Positions 1-8,446 of a stretch of DNA of 37,373 bases are shown here, piece after piece. Position 1 is the stretch's first letter; every line of letters begins with the position of its first letter. Source of the stretch: Mycobacterium sp. 852002-40037_SCH5390672 (GTDB lineage: Bacteria; Actinomycetota; Actinomycetes; Mycobacteriales; Mycobacteriaceae); NCBI RefSeq assembly GCF_001665875.1, contig NZ_LZTA01000036.1, forward strand, positions 1 to 37,373, in the 5' to 3' direction. Below the pieces are notes generated by a model. That model was not told the DNA's origin. It ran no database searches and worked only from the letters and a program-made list of their open reading frames with translations. Made by a program: the position numbers and the translations under genes.

Positions 1-190
1 TCTGGCACTGGCGGTAGGTGAACGCGCCCAGCTCCGTCTCGGGATAGTCGGCGGGCGACCCGCGGGTTCCGGTCACCGTGACGGCGGCGCCGGCGGCGGC
101 GAACGCGGTGGCGATCGCGTTGCCGATGCCGCTGGTGCCGCCGGTCACCAGCACGTGGGCGCCGGTGAAATCGAAGTTGACGGAGTTCAT
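1..190 (-). CDS. Short-chain dehydrogenase/reductase, N-terminal fragment
   Basis: The reading frame starts with ATG at 190 (minus strand) and runs off the left edge, so only about 63 residues are visible. It begins MNSVNFDFTGAHVLVTGG and contains TGGTSGIG, the glycine-rich dinucleotide-binding motif of classical SDR oxidoreductases, followed by the usual helix and second beta strand. The substrate cannot be read because the active site lies outside the window. Its start codon overlaps the stop of the upstream metallo-hydrolase gene in an ATGA arrangement (187-190), so the two are very probably translated from one message and work in the same pathway. Family assignment is secure; function is not. 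Confidence 0.88.
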   Translation of the reverse strand, partial: MNSVNFDFTGAHVLVTGGTSGIGNAIATAFAAAGAAVTVTGTRGSPADYPETELGAFTYRQCQ

Positions 191-1431
191 GCGTCAGTCC
201 TCAATTCGTTGATTGACTTGGTGAGCCACGCTTTTTCCCAGAAGTTCTCGGTGTCGGCCAGCAGCACCTCGTGCGCGTCGGCGGCCACCGCACGCGCCCC
301 GGCATGCAGCGGCTGGGCGGCCAGGATCAGGTCGGTGAGGTGGATGGCCTGCACCGCACGACCGGCGGCCACATGGGCGCGCGCCGCGTCCACCAGCGCG
401 TCGGCGCCGGCGGCGCTGACCACGTCGGCCGCAACCGAATCCGGTGCCACGCCATACAGTTCGGTGGTGGAGCGATGCCGGAACCATCCTGTGTACATCT
501 CCCAGATGGCCCGAACGTTCCAGGAGGTCTTGCCGTAACCCTCGCCGATGTCGAGGTGCTCGGGCACCGTGACCTCACGCATCGCGGTGTGGATGTCGGC
601 GCCGGAATTCATCAACTCGGCGGTGCGATCGTGCACGGCCTGCATCGCGTCGCGCATCGCAGTGACCTCCTCGGCGATGCGATCGGCGCCGTCGATGGGA
701 GCGAAATGGCCGGTGATCAGCCGCCGCGGCCGGAATTCCAGGACGGTGTTCAGCGACTCGATGTAGAGAATCGGATCGCGGTACCGGTCGCCGCGGATGG
801 TCATCAAGTTCGGGACGTGACCGAACAGCGGCCCGAACAGATTGCCGCTGAACATGATTCGATCCTCTGGCAGCCACACCACCAGCGCGTCGGTGGTCTC
901 CCCACCCGGCGTCCACGCCAGCTCGAAGGTGCGCCCGCCGACCGTGATGCTCATGCGCTGGTCGAACGTCGTGGTGGGCTCGGGAAACGAGAAGTCGATG
1001 GTCGCGGGGTCGATGGTCTTGAAGTGCTCGAGCACGGCGTCGGAGAACTTCTGGAAGGCGAACGACGTCTTGGGCACCCGGTAACCCATCAGGAGCGTGT
1101 TGTCGTCGCGCCAGTACCGGTAGTTGCGATGCATCACCACTTGGGTGCCCTCGTCGCGCAGCGAGTTCACCCCGCCCCAGTGGTCGGCGTGGCCCTGGGT
1201 GACGATGATGGCCCGTGTCGGGCCGGCCACGTCGGTAAAAGCCTTGCGGTGCAACGGACCTTCGAAGACCAGCCCGCTGTTGACGATGACCCGTCCCTGG
1301 TCGGTGGCCACCGCATAGGAGTTGGAGACGCCCGGCGACATCCAGACACCGTCGCCCAGGGGCAGCGCGGGGGTGTCCGTCGCCGCCGCGAGGTCGCCGG
1401 CTCCGGGGCGCTCCCGATAAATCCCAGCCAT
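187..1431 (-). CDS. Metallo-beta-lactamase-fold hydrolase, alkyl sulfatase-like
   Basis: A 414-residue protein with an N-terminal MBL fold and a C-terminal region (from about residue 290, MYTGWF through the LILAAQP helices to NFWEKAW) that resembles the alkyl sulfatase dimerisation domain. The metal motif reads TQGHADHWGG, residues 78-87: Q79 stands where the first histidine of HxHxDH normally is, while H81, D83 and H84 are kept. A later LITGHFAPIDG supplies another histidine. The third, SCP2-like domain of full-length SdsA1-type sulfatases is absent. I recall related mycobacterial proteins with TQGHVDH, so the change may define a subfamily. It is first in a leftward operon with an SDR and is divergent from an SDR-TetR unit. 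No signal peptide is seen. The substrate is unknown; sulfate-ester or other hydrolysis is an inference from fold. Confidence 0.88.
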   Translation of the reverse strand: MAGIYRERPGAGDLAAATDTPALPLGDGVWMSPGVSNSYAVATDQGRVIVNSGLVFEGPLHRKAFTDVAGPTRAIIVTQGHADHWGGVNSLRDEGTQVVMHRNYRYWRDDNTLLMGYRVPKTSFAFQKFSDAVLEHFKTIDPATIDFSFPEPTTTFDQRMSITVGGRTFELAWTPGGETTDALVVWLPEDRIMFSGNLFGPLFGHVPNLMTIRGDRYRDPILYIESLNTVLEFRPRRLITGHFAPIDGADRIAEEVTAMRDAMQAVHDRTAELMNSGADIHTAMREVTVPEHLDIGEGYGKTSWNVRAIWEMYTGWFRHRSTTELYGVAPDSVAADVVSAAGADALVDAARAHVAAGRAVQAIHLTDLILAAQPLHAGARAVAADAHEVLLADTENFWEKAWLTKSINELRTDA

Positions 1432-1441
1432 GACTGGCGAT

Positions 1442-1459
1442 CCTCTACAGTTCTAGAGG
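1442..1459. promoter_or_regulatory. Palindrome in the divergent promoter, candidate TetR operator
   Basis: CCTCTA at 1442-1447 and TAGAGG at 1454-1459 are exact inverted repeats around a 6-base centre. The site lies in the 63-base gap between the leftward hydrolase gene and the rightward SDR-TetR unit, where a local repressor would sit. The TetR protein encoded at 2274 is the obvious candidate. The palindrome is seen; binding is inferred. Confidence 0.5.
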
Positions 1460-1494
1460 TAAAGTCAATATCTTCGACGCGGGAAGGGGCGCTC

Positions 1495-2265
1495 ATGGGA
1501 CTGCGCGGTCTGGCCGACAAGGTCGCCGTCGTCGCCGGCGGTGCCACCGGCCTCGGTGCGGCGACGGCCGCCCGGCTGGGCGAGGAGGGCTGCCGGGTGG
1601 TCGTCGGTGACGTCGCCGCCGACGCCGCGCAGCGGACGGCCGCGCGCATCGCCGCGGTCGGCGGCACGGCCACCCACGTGGTGTTCGACCTGTCCGACCC
1701 GGCATCGGTCGCCGGCCTGATCGACACCGCCGCAACCACTTACGGCGGGGTGGATCTCCTGTTCAACGTGGGCGCCGACATGAGCACCATCCGTGCCGAT
1801 ACCGACGTGGTCGATATCGACTTCGACGTCTGGGACCGGGTGATGACGGTGAACCTGCGCGGGTATGTGGCCGCCATGAAATACGCGATCCCGCAGATGT
1901 TGCGCCGCGGCGGCGGGGCGATCGTCAACATGTCGTCGGCCGCGGCGTTCCAGGGCGAGCCCGCGCGCCCCGCCTATGCCACCGCGAAAGCCGGCGTCGG
2001 CGCGCTCACCCGCCACGTCGCGTCGCGGTGGGGCAAGGACAACGTCCGGTGCAACGCCGTCGCGCCCGGGTTCACCGCGACCGAGGCCATCCGTTCGGTG
2101 CCCCAATGGCCGGACCTTCAGGCCGCCGCGCTCAAACGAATCCGGGGACCCCGCGTCGGCGATCCCGACGACGTTGCCGCGCTGGTCGCTTTCCTGCTCT
2201 CCGCCGAGGGTGAATGGATCAACGGTCAGGTCGTCAACATCGACGGCGGCACCGTGCTGCGCTGA
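1495..2265 (+). CDS. Short-chain dehydrogenase/reductase
   Basis: A 256-residue classical SDR. Visible motifs are GGATGLG (15-21, cofactor binding), NVGA at 91-94 in place of the usual NNAG, S147/S148, and the catalytic Y161-ATA-K165. The C terminus GQVVNIDGGTVLR is typical of FabG-like oxidoreductases. D39 at the end of the second beta strand suggests NAD(H) preference, an inference. The ATG at 1495 is chosen because AAGGGG precedes it and because the protein then starts right before the Rossmann fold; the open frame extends further upstream but through the divergent promoter. The TetR gene follows after 8 bases, so the two are one operon. The substrate is unknown, but context suggests it acts with the metallo-hydrolase and second SDR across the divergent promoter. 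Confidence 0.92.
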   Translation: MGLRGLADKVAVVAGGATGLGAATAARLGEEGCRVVVGDVAADAAQRTAARIAAVGGTATHVVFDLSDPASVAGLIDTAATTYGGVDLLFNVGADMSTIRADTDVVDIDFDVWDRVMTVNLRGYVAAMKYAIPQMLRRGGGAIVNMSSAAAFQGEPARPAYATAKAGVGALTRHVASRWGKDNVRCNAVAPGFTATEAIRSVPQWPDLQAAALKRIRGPRVGDPDDVAALVAFLLSAEGEWINGQVVNIDGGTVLR

Positions 2266-2273
2266 GAACAGAC

Positions 2274-2894
2274 ATGGCCACCAGCAGATCCCGCAAACGC
2301 AACGGCGACGAACGCCGCCGCGACCTGTGCGACGCGGCGATCCGGGTGTTAGCCGAGCACGGTTCGCGCGGGCTGACCCACGGGCAGGTCGACCGCGTCG
2401 CCGGCGTCCCCGAGGGCACCACGTCGTACTACTACCGCACCCGCGCGGCCCTGCTGCGCGGCGTCGGCAAGCGCGTCGCGGAGATCGACGTGGCCAACCT
2501 GCAGTCGGTGATCGACGAGCCGGTCGATCCGCTCTCGCCCTTCGCGCACCTGGCCCGGCTCACCATGATGGAGGCCAGCGGATCCGGGCTGATGCTCAAC
2601 AGGGCGCGCCACGAACTGCTGCTGGGCGCCGCCCGCGACCCCGGTCTGGCCGAGACATCGCAGGTGTTCGTCGCCCGGATCAACGGCATGGCCCGCGATG
2701 CCATCGCCCATCTGCGGCCGGACACCCGCGACCCGGCCCTGCTGGCCGCGCAGACCACCGCCGTCACCACGTTCATCGCCGGTGTGTTCATCCGGCTGGC
2801 CGCCGGCGACCGCAACGTCGGGGACGCCGAGCAACTCGGCCGCCTGCTCGAAGCGGTGGCCACCGCGGTGGCGCTCGCGGACCAGCGAACTTAA
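2274..2894 (+). CDS. TetR-family transcriptional regulator
   Basis: A 206-residue protein with an N-terminal TetR helix-turn-helix at about residues 14-60 (ERRRDLCDAAIRVLAEHG, then VAGVPEGTTSYYYRTRAALL, the last part being the recognition helix and the characteristic YYY/F segment). The C-terminal two thirds are helical and divergent, as expected for a ligand-binding domain. It lies 8 bases after the SDR gene and is therefore co-transcribed with it. It most likely represses its own operon and the divergent hydrolase operon through the palindrome at 1442-1459; that is inference. The ligand cannot be predicted, though substrates of the neighbouring enzymes are reasonable candidates. Confidence 0.92.
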   Translation: MATSRSRKRNGDERRRDLCDAAIRVLAEHGSRGLTHGQVDRVAGVPEGTTSYYYRTRAALLRGVGKRVAEIDVANLQSVIDEPVDPLSPFAHLARLTMMEASGSGLMLNRARHELLLGAARDPGLAETSQVFVARINGMARDAIAHLRPDTRDPALLAAQTTAVTTFIAGVFIRLAAGDRNVGDAEQLGRLLEAVATAVALADQRT

Positions 2895-2974
2895 GCATCC
2901 TGGCGAAAAGCACTCCTTGGCCTGTCCATTCCGCATACCGTTGACGCCGGTTCGTGCGCCCACAGGAGGATTGG

Positions 2975-3211
2975 ATGGTCATGAAACGTTTTGCCGCCGC
3001 AGGTCTGCTGGCGTTGGCGGGGCTGCTGACGATCGGCGAGGGTGTCAGCAACGCCGACACGATTCAGACCGAGGGCAACTACCCGACGCGGGAGGCGTGT
3101 CAGGACGCCGGCCCGGGCGTGAAGACCACGACGCCGGGAAACTGGAACAGGTTCTGGTGCGTTCCGGATCGTAACGTCAACGGCAACTGGAAGTTGGTGC
3201 TCAGCAACTGA
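2975..3211 (+). CDS. Small secreted protein, unknown function
   Basis: A 78-residue protein: MVMKRFAAAG, then a hydrophobic stretch to about residue 20, then VSNA|DT, a plausible signal peptidase I site after A27. The mature chain of about 51 residues holds two cysteines (C42, C62) that could form one disulfide, and several aromatic residues (NWNRFWC). AGGAGG at 2964-2969 is 5 bases before ATG 2975 and 11 before the next ATG at 2981, which favours 2975. I do not recognise a family beyond small exported mycobacterial proteins. It stands alone between the TetR gene and the DUF222 gene. A short inverted repeat, CGACC at 3221-3225 and GGTCG at 3229-3233, lies just after the stop and may be a weak terminator. 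Confidence 0.75.
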   Translation: MVMKRFAAAGLLALAGLLTIGEGVSNADTIQTEGNYPTREACQDAGPGVKTTTPGNWNRFWCVPDRNVNGNWKLVLSN

Positions 3212-3390
3212 TTCGGCTTTCGACCGGCGGTCGGAGTTGCCTCGCGTCCTACGGGGCGGTGTGTTGTTTTTGCCCACCTCCGAGCGACTTTTGACGCCTT
3301 CGTCCAATCATCGAAACATCTTGCTTCACTTGCGTTTCAGTGGTTTCTGGTCGAGGTTTTTTGTCGGTGGCCCGGTCTAGTTTCGTAGGT

Positions 3391-4767
3391 ATGAGTTCGG
3401 GTGTCCTCGCAGACGGTGACGTCGCCACAGCGGCGTTCGATGCACTGGACGCCGCGATCGATACCGTGATCGGGCTCGACTGCCAGATGCTGCACTCCCG
3501 GGAGCGCCTCGCCCTGCTGGGGCGCTATGAGCGGGCGCGACGCCGCCTGTCCGCCGGCGAACATCCGCTGATCAACCAGCTCCAGCAGGAGGCCACGCCC
3601 GAAGAACTGGGCGGCAAACTCTGCCATGCGATCGCCGACTGGACGTTGACCAGCCGCACCGAGGCCGGCAGGCGCGTGCGCGAGGCTGCCGATTTGGGTG
3701 AGCGGCGCGCGCTCATCGGTGAACCCCTGGCGCCGGTGTTGGCGGCCACGGCCGCCGCGCAGCGCGCCGGCCGGCTGGGGGCAGAGCATGTAGCGGTGAT
3801 CCGGCGCTTCTACCACCAGCTGCCGGGCTGGATAGACGACGACACCCGCGCGCACGCCGAAGCCGACCTGGCCCGCATGGCCACCCGGTACCGGCCCGAT
3901 CAGTTGGCCGGACTGGCCGATCGATTGACGGACTGCCTCAACCCCGATGGCAGCTATAGCGACGACGACCGCGCCCACCGCCGCGGCCTGACGCTGGGCA
4001 AGCAGCAACCCGACGGCATGTCCGCACTGCGCGGCTGGCTCACGCCCGAACTACGTGCCTCGGTGGAGGCGGTGTTGGCCAAACTGGCCGCGCCTGGCAT
4101 GTGCAATCCCAGTGACCAGACGCCGTGCACTGACGGCGCCCCGTCCCAGGACGCGATCGATCACGACGTCCGCTCGCCGGCTCAGCGCCAGCACGACGGC
4201 CTCAATGCCGCCCTTCGAGCGATTTTGGCTTCCGGGGACCTGGGCCGACACAATGGATTGCCGGCCTCCATCATCGTCACCACCACCCTGACCGAACTGG
4301 AAGCCGTTGCCGGGCACGGCATCACCGGTGGGGGTACCCGGCTACCGATCAGCGACGTCATCCGCCTGGCCCGCCATGCCCATCACTACCTGGCGGTCTT
4401 CGACAAGGGCAAACCGGTCGCGCTGTATCACGGCAAACGGCTCGCCTCCCCTGGCCAGCGAATCGTCTTATACGCCAAAGACCTTGGATGTTCAGCACCA
4501 GGCTGCGACGTCGGCGGCTACTACTGCGAGGTACACCACGTGACCGATTACGCGAAATGCCACACCACCGACATCGACAACCTCACCCTGACATGCGGAC
4601 CCCATCACCGACTTTTGCAACCCCGCGGCTGGACCACCCGCAAGAACGCCAAGGGTGACACCGAATGGATCCCGCCCGCGCACTTGGACCGAAACCAGCC
4701 GCGAATCAACACCTTCCATCACCCCGAGAAGCTGCTTCGCGACGGAGACGACGATGAGGCGGCGTAG
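3391..4767 (+). CDS. DUF222/HNH endonuclease domain protein (13E12 repeat family)
   Basis: About 458 residues. The N-terminal two thirds match the DUF222 type seen in mycobacterial 13E12 repeat proteins. The C terminus carries an HNH nuclease core: CSAPGC, then CEVHHV, then [14 protein letters not shown], with the two CxxC-like pairs and histidines expected for metal binding. The start at ATG 3391 avoids a 17-residue arginine-containing extension that begins at 3340; no strong ribosome site separates the choices. These genes occur in many scattered copies in mycobacteria, and in M. tuberculosis the REP13E12 copies serve as attachment sites for the phiRv1 prophage. No prophage, integrase or flanking repeat is visible here. 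The DNA target and biological role are unknown. It is convergent with the SRAP gene, 14 bases away. Confidence 0.9.
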   Translation: MSSGVLADGDVATAAFDALDAAIDTVIGLDCQMLHSRERLALLGRYERARRRLSAGEHPLINQLQQEATPEELGGKLCHAIADWTLTSRTEAGRRVREAADLGERRALIGEPLAPVLAATAAAQRAGRLGAEHVAVIRRFYHQLPGWIDDDTRAHAEADLARMATRYRPDQLAGLADRLTDCLNPDGSYSDDDRAHRRGLTLGKQQPDGMSALRGWLTPELRASVEAVLAKLAAPGMCNPSDQTPCTDGAPSQDAIDHDVRSPAQRQHDGLNAALRAILASGDLGRHNGLPASIIVTTTLTELEAVAGHGITGGGTRLPISDVIRLARHAHHYLAVFDKGKPVALYHGKRLASPGQRIVLYAKDLGCSAPGCDVGGYYCEVHHVTDYAKCHTTDIDNLTLTCGPHHRLLQPRGWTTRKNAKGDTEWIPPAHLDRNQPRINTFHHPEKLLRDGDDDEAA

Positions 4768-4781
4768 CGGCTAAAGCAGCG

Positions 4782-5546
4782 CTACAGGATTTTCATCTGC
4801 TCGGGCTGCGGCTCGGCCGGCTCGAGCAGCTGCGGGCCGTTGTTGCGGACACTGTTGACCAGCGTCGACACCTCACGCATCCGGATGGCGCGCACGTCGG
4901 GCGTGCGGGCCAGCAGGTCCTCGTCGATCGCGGCGTCCGGATCCAGCCACCGGTCCCAGTCGCGCTCGGGCACCACCAGCGGCATCCGATCGTGAATCTG
5001 CGCGAGCTCGCCGGGCGCATCGGTGGTGATGATCGTGCAGCTCAGCAGCGGCGACGCATCCTTGGCCGGTTTCCAGACCGACCACAGGCCCGCCATGAAC
5101 AGCGGCTCGCCGTCTTCGGAGTACATGAAGAACGGCGTCTTGCGGGTCTTCTTGCCCGCCGCGTCGTCCGAGTTGACCCGCCATTCGTAGTAGCCGTCCA
5201 TCGGGATCAGGCAGCGCTTGGACTTGGCGCTGGTCCGGAAGGCGGGCGAGGTGGTGACCTTGTCCGCGCGGGCGTTGATCAGCATCGGCCCTTTGGTGTC
5301 CGGCGTGCCGTCGGCACCGGCCTTCGCCCACGGCGGCACCAAACCCCAGCGCATCAACCGCACCCGGCGCGTCGGCTCGTCCTCGGGGTCGGAATGCCGG
5401 CTGACGACGGTCGCGATCGTCGAGGTCGGGGCCACGTTGTAGTTGGGCGCAGGTGAACCGGCGTCGGCGCCGGTGGCCTCGTCAATCGCCTGGATCTTCT
5501 GCGCCAGCAGGGCCGGATCGGTGGTGACCGCGAACCTTCCGCACAT
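4782..5546 (-). CDS. SRAP-domain protein (HMCES/YedK type)
   Basis: About 254 residues, the counterpart of Rv3226c. SRAP proteins crosslink through their N-terminal cysteine to abasic sites in single-stranded DNA and so protect the strand. The start is placed at ATG 5546 so that the product begins MCGRF and exposes Cys2 after methionine removal, which the chemistry requires; an ATG three codons upstream (5555) would add MGC and is less likely. Other active-site residues are visible: N35/N37 in NYNVAP, E121 in GYYEW, and H185 in IHDRMPLV. The gene is divergent from aroA with 68 bases between starts. Family assignment is very secure. Confidence 0.95.
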   Translation of the reverse strand: MCGRFAVTTDPALLAQKIQAIDEATGADAGSPAPNYNVAPTSTIATVVSRHSDPEDEPTRRVRLMRWGLVPPWAKAGADGTPDTKGPMLINARADKVTTSPAFRTSAKSKRCLIPMDGYYEWRVNSDDAAGKKTRKTPFFMYSEDGEPLFMAGLWSVWKPAKDASPLLSCTIITTDAPGELAQIHDRMPLVVPERDWDRWLDPDAAIDEDLLARTPDVRAIRMREVSTLVNSVRNNGPQLLEPAEPQPEQMKIL

Positions 5547-5614
5547 ACATCCCATAGTGGCAGAGCCACAAATCCTATTGGTGACAGAAACCGATGACAG
5601 GCCATGATGGACCG
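5547..5614. promoter_or_regulatory. Divergent promoter region SRAP/aroA
   Basis: These 68 bases are all that separate the two divergent starts, so both promoters must lie here or inside the opposite gene. No convincing -35/-10 pair or palindrome stands out. The assignment rests on gene geometry alone. Confidence 0.4.
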
Positions 5615-6898
5615 ATGAGTACGTGGACGGCCCCCGTGGCATCTCAGCCCGTGCACGCGACCGTGACCGTTCCGGGTTCGAAGTCGCAGACCAACCGCGC
5701 CCTGGTGCTCGCGGCGCTGGCGGCCGCCCAGGGTAACGGCTCCCCTACCCTCAGCGGGGCGCTGCGCAGCCGGGACACCGATCTGATGATCGGGGCGCTG
5801 CGCACGCTGGGCTTGAGTGTCGATGGCGACGGGACGGAAGTGACGGTCAGCGGCCGCGTGTCGCCGGAACCGATGGCGCAGGTCGATTGCGGCCTGGCCG
5901 GCACGGTGCTGCGGTTCGTCCCGCCGTTGGCGGCGCTGGCCGAATCGATGGTCGAGTTCGACGGCGACGAGCAGGCCCGGGCGCGGCCCATCGTCCCGCT
6001 GCTGGACGCGCTGCGCGGGCTCGGCGTGCGGATCGACGGCTCCGGTCTTCCGTTCCGGGTGCTGGGCACCGGTTCGGTCATCGGCGGGACCGTGGACATC
6101 GACGCCTCGGCCTCATCGCAGTTCGTGTCGGGGCTGCTGTTGTGCGCGGCCTCGTTCGGTGAGGGCCTGACGGTGCGACACACCGGCGCGTCGCTGCCGT
6201 CGGCGCCGCACATCGCCATGACGGTGACGATGCTGCGCCAGGCCGGCGTCGACGTCGACGACTCCGTCCCCGACCGCTGGACGGTGCGGGCGGGGCCGGT
6301 CGCGGCGCGGCACTGGGAGGTCGAGCCGGATCTGACAAACGCCGTTCCCTTCCTGGCGGCGGCGGTGGTCACCGGGGGTGCCGTGCGCATCACCGGCTGG
6401 CCGGCGAGCAGCGTGCAGCCCGCCGACAACATCCTGAAGGTGCTGGATGAGTTGAATGCCGTTGTCACGCAGACTGATTCGTTTCTCGAGGCGCGCGGGT
6501 CCGGGGACTACGGCGGGTTCGATGTCGACTTGCGCGCGGTCGGCGAGCTGACGCCGTCGGTGGCCGCCCTGGCGGCGCTGGCGACCCCGGGATCGGTGTC
6601 GCGCCTGTCCGGCATCGCGCATCTGCGCGGCCATGAGACCGATCGACTCGCCGCGCTGAGCAGGGAGATCAACAGGCTCGGTGGTGACTGCAGCGAACGT
6701 CCCGACGGCCTGGTGATCACCGCGACTCCATTGAAGTCCGGAACTTGGCACTCCTACGCCGACCACCGGATGGCGATGGCCGGCGCGATCATCGGGCTGC
6801 GGGTGCCCGGCGTCGAGGTCGACGACATCGGCGCCACCGGCAAGACACTGCCCGACTTTCCGCGGCTGTGGGCCCGCATGCTGGGGCACGGCATGTGA
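5615..6898 (+). CDS. aroA: 3-phosphoshikimate 1-carboxyvinyltransferase (EPSP synthase)
   Basis: 427 residues, cytoplasmic, sixth step of the shikimate pathway: transfer of the enolpyruvyl group of phosphoenolpyruvate to shikimate 3-phosphate. Diagnostic segments are [17 protein letters not shown] near the N terminus, [62 protein letters not shown] and [20 protein letters not shown] 5615 (MSTWTAP) is preferred over the upstream ATG at 5594 because it places the start the usual short distance before the first strand. The M. tuberculosis protein, as I recall it, has a longer basic C-terminal tail that is absent here. The stop overlaps the rsgA start (GTGA, 6895-6898), so the two are translationally coupled. 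Confidence 0.98.
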   Translation: MSTWTAPVASQPVHATVTVPGSKSQTNRALVLAALAAAQGNGSPTLSGALRSRDTDLMIGALRTLGLSVDGDGTEVTVSGRVSPEPMAQVDCGLAGTVLRFVPPLAALAESMVEFDGDEQARARPIVPLLDALRGLGVRIDGSGLPFRVLGTGSVIGGTVDIDASASSQFVSGLLLCAASFGEGLTVRHTGASLPSAPHIAMTVTMLRQAGVDVDDSVPDRWTVRAGPVAARHWEVEPDLTNAVPFLAAAVVTGGAVRITGWPASSVQPADNILKVLDELNAVVTQTDSFLEARGSGDYGGFDVDLRAVGELTPSVAALAALATPGSVSRLSGIAHLRGHETDRLAALSREINRLGGDCSERPDGLVITATPLKSGTWHSYADHRMAMAGAIIGLRVPGVEVDDIGATGKTLPDFPRLWARMLGHGM

Positions 6899-7890
6899 GG
6901 CCCGGCGACTACGACGAGTCCGACGTCAAGATCCGCTCCGGGCGGGGCTCGCGACCGCGGACCAAGACCCGCCCCGAGCACGCGGACGCCGAGGCAGCGA
7001 TGGTGGTCAGCGTCGACCGGGGCCGCTGGGGATGCGTGCTCGGCGGCGACGTCGATCGCCGGGTCACCGCCATGCGGGCCCGCGAGCTGGGCCGCACCCC
7101 GATCGTGGTGGGCGATGACGTCGACGTGGTCGGCGACCTGTCCGGGCGGCCGGACACGTTGGCCCGCATCGTGCGTCGTGGGGAGCGCCGAACGGTGTTG
7201 CGGCGCACCGCCGACGACACCGACCCGACCGAACGGGTGGTGGTCGCCAACGCGGATCAGCTGCTGATCGTGGTGGCGCTGGCCGACCCGCCGCCCCGTA
7301 CCGGCCTGGTGGACCGGACGCTGATCGCCGCCTACGCCGGCGGACTCACCCCGATCCTGTGCCTGACCAAGACGGATCTCGCCCCGCCGGAGCCGTTCGC
7401 GCAGCAGTTCGTCGACCTGGACCTGACGCTCGTCGAGGCCGGCCGAGACGATCCCCTGCTCGCGGTGGCGGACCTGCTCGCGGGCAAGATCACCGTGCTG
7501 CTCGGGCATTCCGGCGTCGGCAAGTCCACCTTGGTGAACCGGCTGGTGCCCGACGCGGACCGCGCCGTCGGCGATGTGACCGACATCGGCCGGGGACGAC
7601 ACACCTCGACACAGTCGGTGGCGCTGCCGTTGACCGAGCCGCTGGGCACCACCGGGTGGGTGATCGACACACCGGGCATCCGATCCTTCGGACTAGCCCA
7701 CATCCAGCCCGACGACGTGATGATGGCGTTTTCCGACCTGGCCGAGGCCATCGCGGAGTGCCCGCGCGGCTGCGGGCACATGGGGCCGCCGGCCGACCCC
7801 GAGTGCGCGCTGGACACGCTGACCGGTCCCGCCGTCCGCCGCGTCGCCGCGGCGCGGCGGCTGCTGACCGCGCTCAACCAGACTTCTTAG
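6895..7890 (+). CDS. rsgA: Ribosome small-subunit biogenesis GTPase RsgA
   Basis: 331 residues, counterpart of Rv3228. RsgA is a circularly permuted GTPase that acts in late 30S ribosome assembly. Order of parts: OB-fold region around residues 40-110; the G4 motif TKTD; then G1 GHSGVGKST at about 204-212; G3 DTPG; and a C-terminal zinc knuckle [17 protein letters not shown] with Cys-Cys-His-Cys ligands. G4 preceding G1 shows the permutation. The start is GTG 6895, which overlaps the aroA stop by 4 bases; an upstream frame extension lies inside aroA and is rejected. The 3' end overlaps the convergent HxlR-type gene by 17 bases (7874-7890). Confidence 0.96.
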   Translation: MRPGDYDESDVKIRSGRGSRPRTKTRPEHADAEAAMVVSVDRGRWGCVLGGDVDRRVTAMRARELGRTPIVVGDDVDVVGDLSGRPDTLARIVRRGERRTVLRRTADDTDPTERVVVANADQLLIVVALADPPPRTGLVDRTLIAAYAGGLTPILCLTKTDLAPPEPFAQQFVDLDLTLVEAGRDDPLLAVADLLAGKITVLLGHSGVGKSTLVNRLVPDADRAVGDVTDIGRGRHTSTQSVALPLTEPLGTTGWVIDTPGIRSFGLAHIQPDDVMMAFSDLAEAIAECPRGCGHMGPPADPECALDTLTGPAVRRVAAARRLLTALNQTS

Positions 7891-8350
7891 CCAGCCGCAT
7901 GCCCAGCTCGTCGGGCGGCACCACATGGCCTTGCGCGCAACGGATTTCGACGCCCGCCTCGGCGCCGCAACCCAGGTGGGTCAGCCGCAGCCGGTTGCGG
8001 CCCGGCAGATGACGCCGTCCCCACTCGAACATCGCCCACACCACCGGCATGAAATCAATGCCGGCCTGCGTCAGCACGTACTCGTCGCGGCCGCGCTGCC
8101 CGGGCTCCCGATAGGGCTGACGTCGTAGCAGCCCCAGCTCGACCAGTTCGCTCAGCCGCGCCGAGGTGGCGGCCTTGGTGATGCCCACCCGGCGGGCGAA
8201 GTCATCGAATCGGGTGGTGCCGTAATACGCCTCCCGCATGATCAGCATCGCGGATTTTGTTCCGAGCACCGCCATCGTCTTCTCGATCGCGCACTCGCCC
8301 ACCGCCGACCACGCGTCGCGGTCGGCCAGTGGTCCTTGCAGCAGTGTCAT
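7874..8350 (-). CDS. HxlR-family winged-helix transcriptional regulator
   Basis: 158 residues. The first 100 match HxlR/MarR-like regulators: CAIEKTMAVLGTKSAMLIMREAYYG, TTRFDDFARRVGITKAATSARLSEL, then the wing LRRQPYREPGQRGRDEYVLTQAG. The C-terminal extension has HLGCG and RCAQGH, resembling the cysteine/histidine tail of many HxlR proteins. It reads leftward and is divergent from a thiolase gene, with palindromes in the 96-base gap, so it probably controls the thiolase and itself. Its end overlaps rsgA on the opposite strand by 17 bases. The effector is unknown. The gene marks the left edge of the accessory block relative to M. tuberculosis. Confidence 0.92.
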   Translation of the reverse strand: MTLLQGPLADRDAWSAVGECAIEKTMAVLGTKSAMLIMREAYYGTTRFDDFARRVGITKAATSARLSELVELGLLRRQPYREPGQRGRDEYVLTQAGIDFMPVVWAMFEWGRRHLPGRNRLRLTHLGCGAEAGVEIRCAQGHVVPPDELGMRLAKKSG

Positions 8351-8446
8351 CTAAATCACCTCCGCACCTGGGTTGCTTTAAGCATACCGAGGTGTTTACC
8401 TGGGTACAGCCATCTATACCTAGATGAAAAGACTCAAGGAGGAGTC
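8351..8446. promoter_or_regulatory. Divergent HxlR/thiolase promoter with palindromes
   Basis: Two dyads are visible. TGCTT-T-AAGCA at 8374-8384 is flanked by GGT and (T)ACC to give a near-palindrome over 8371-8388. CATCTA at 8411-8416 and TAGATG at 8421-8426 are exact inverted repeats with a 4-base centre. ACCTGGGT also occurs twice, at 8366-8373 and 8398-8405, 32 bases apart, which is about three helical turns. These are plausible HxlR-dimer sites. A strong ribosome site, AAGGAGGAG at 8436-8444, precedes the thiolase start. Confidence 0.5.

Noticed and set aside
271..1494. A long upstream extension of the SDR frame at 1495
   Set aside because: It runs antisense through the metallo-hydrolase gene and the divergent promoter; the SDR fold begins right after ATG 1495.
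3212..4767. Prophage or phiRv1-like insertion at the 13E12 gene
   Set aside because: No integrase, excisionase, phage structural gene or flanking duplication is visible.
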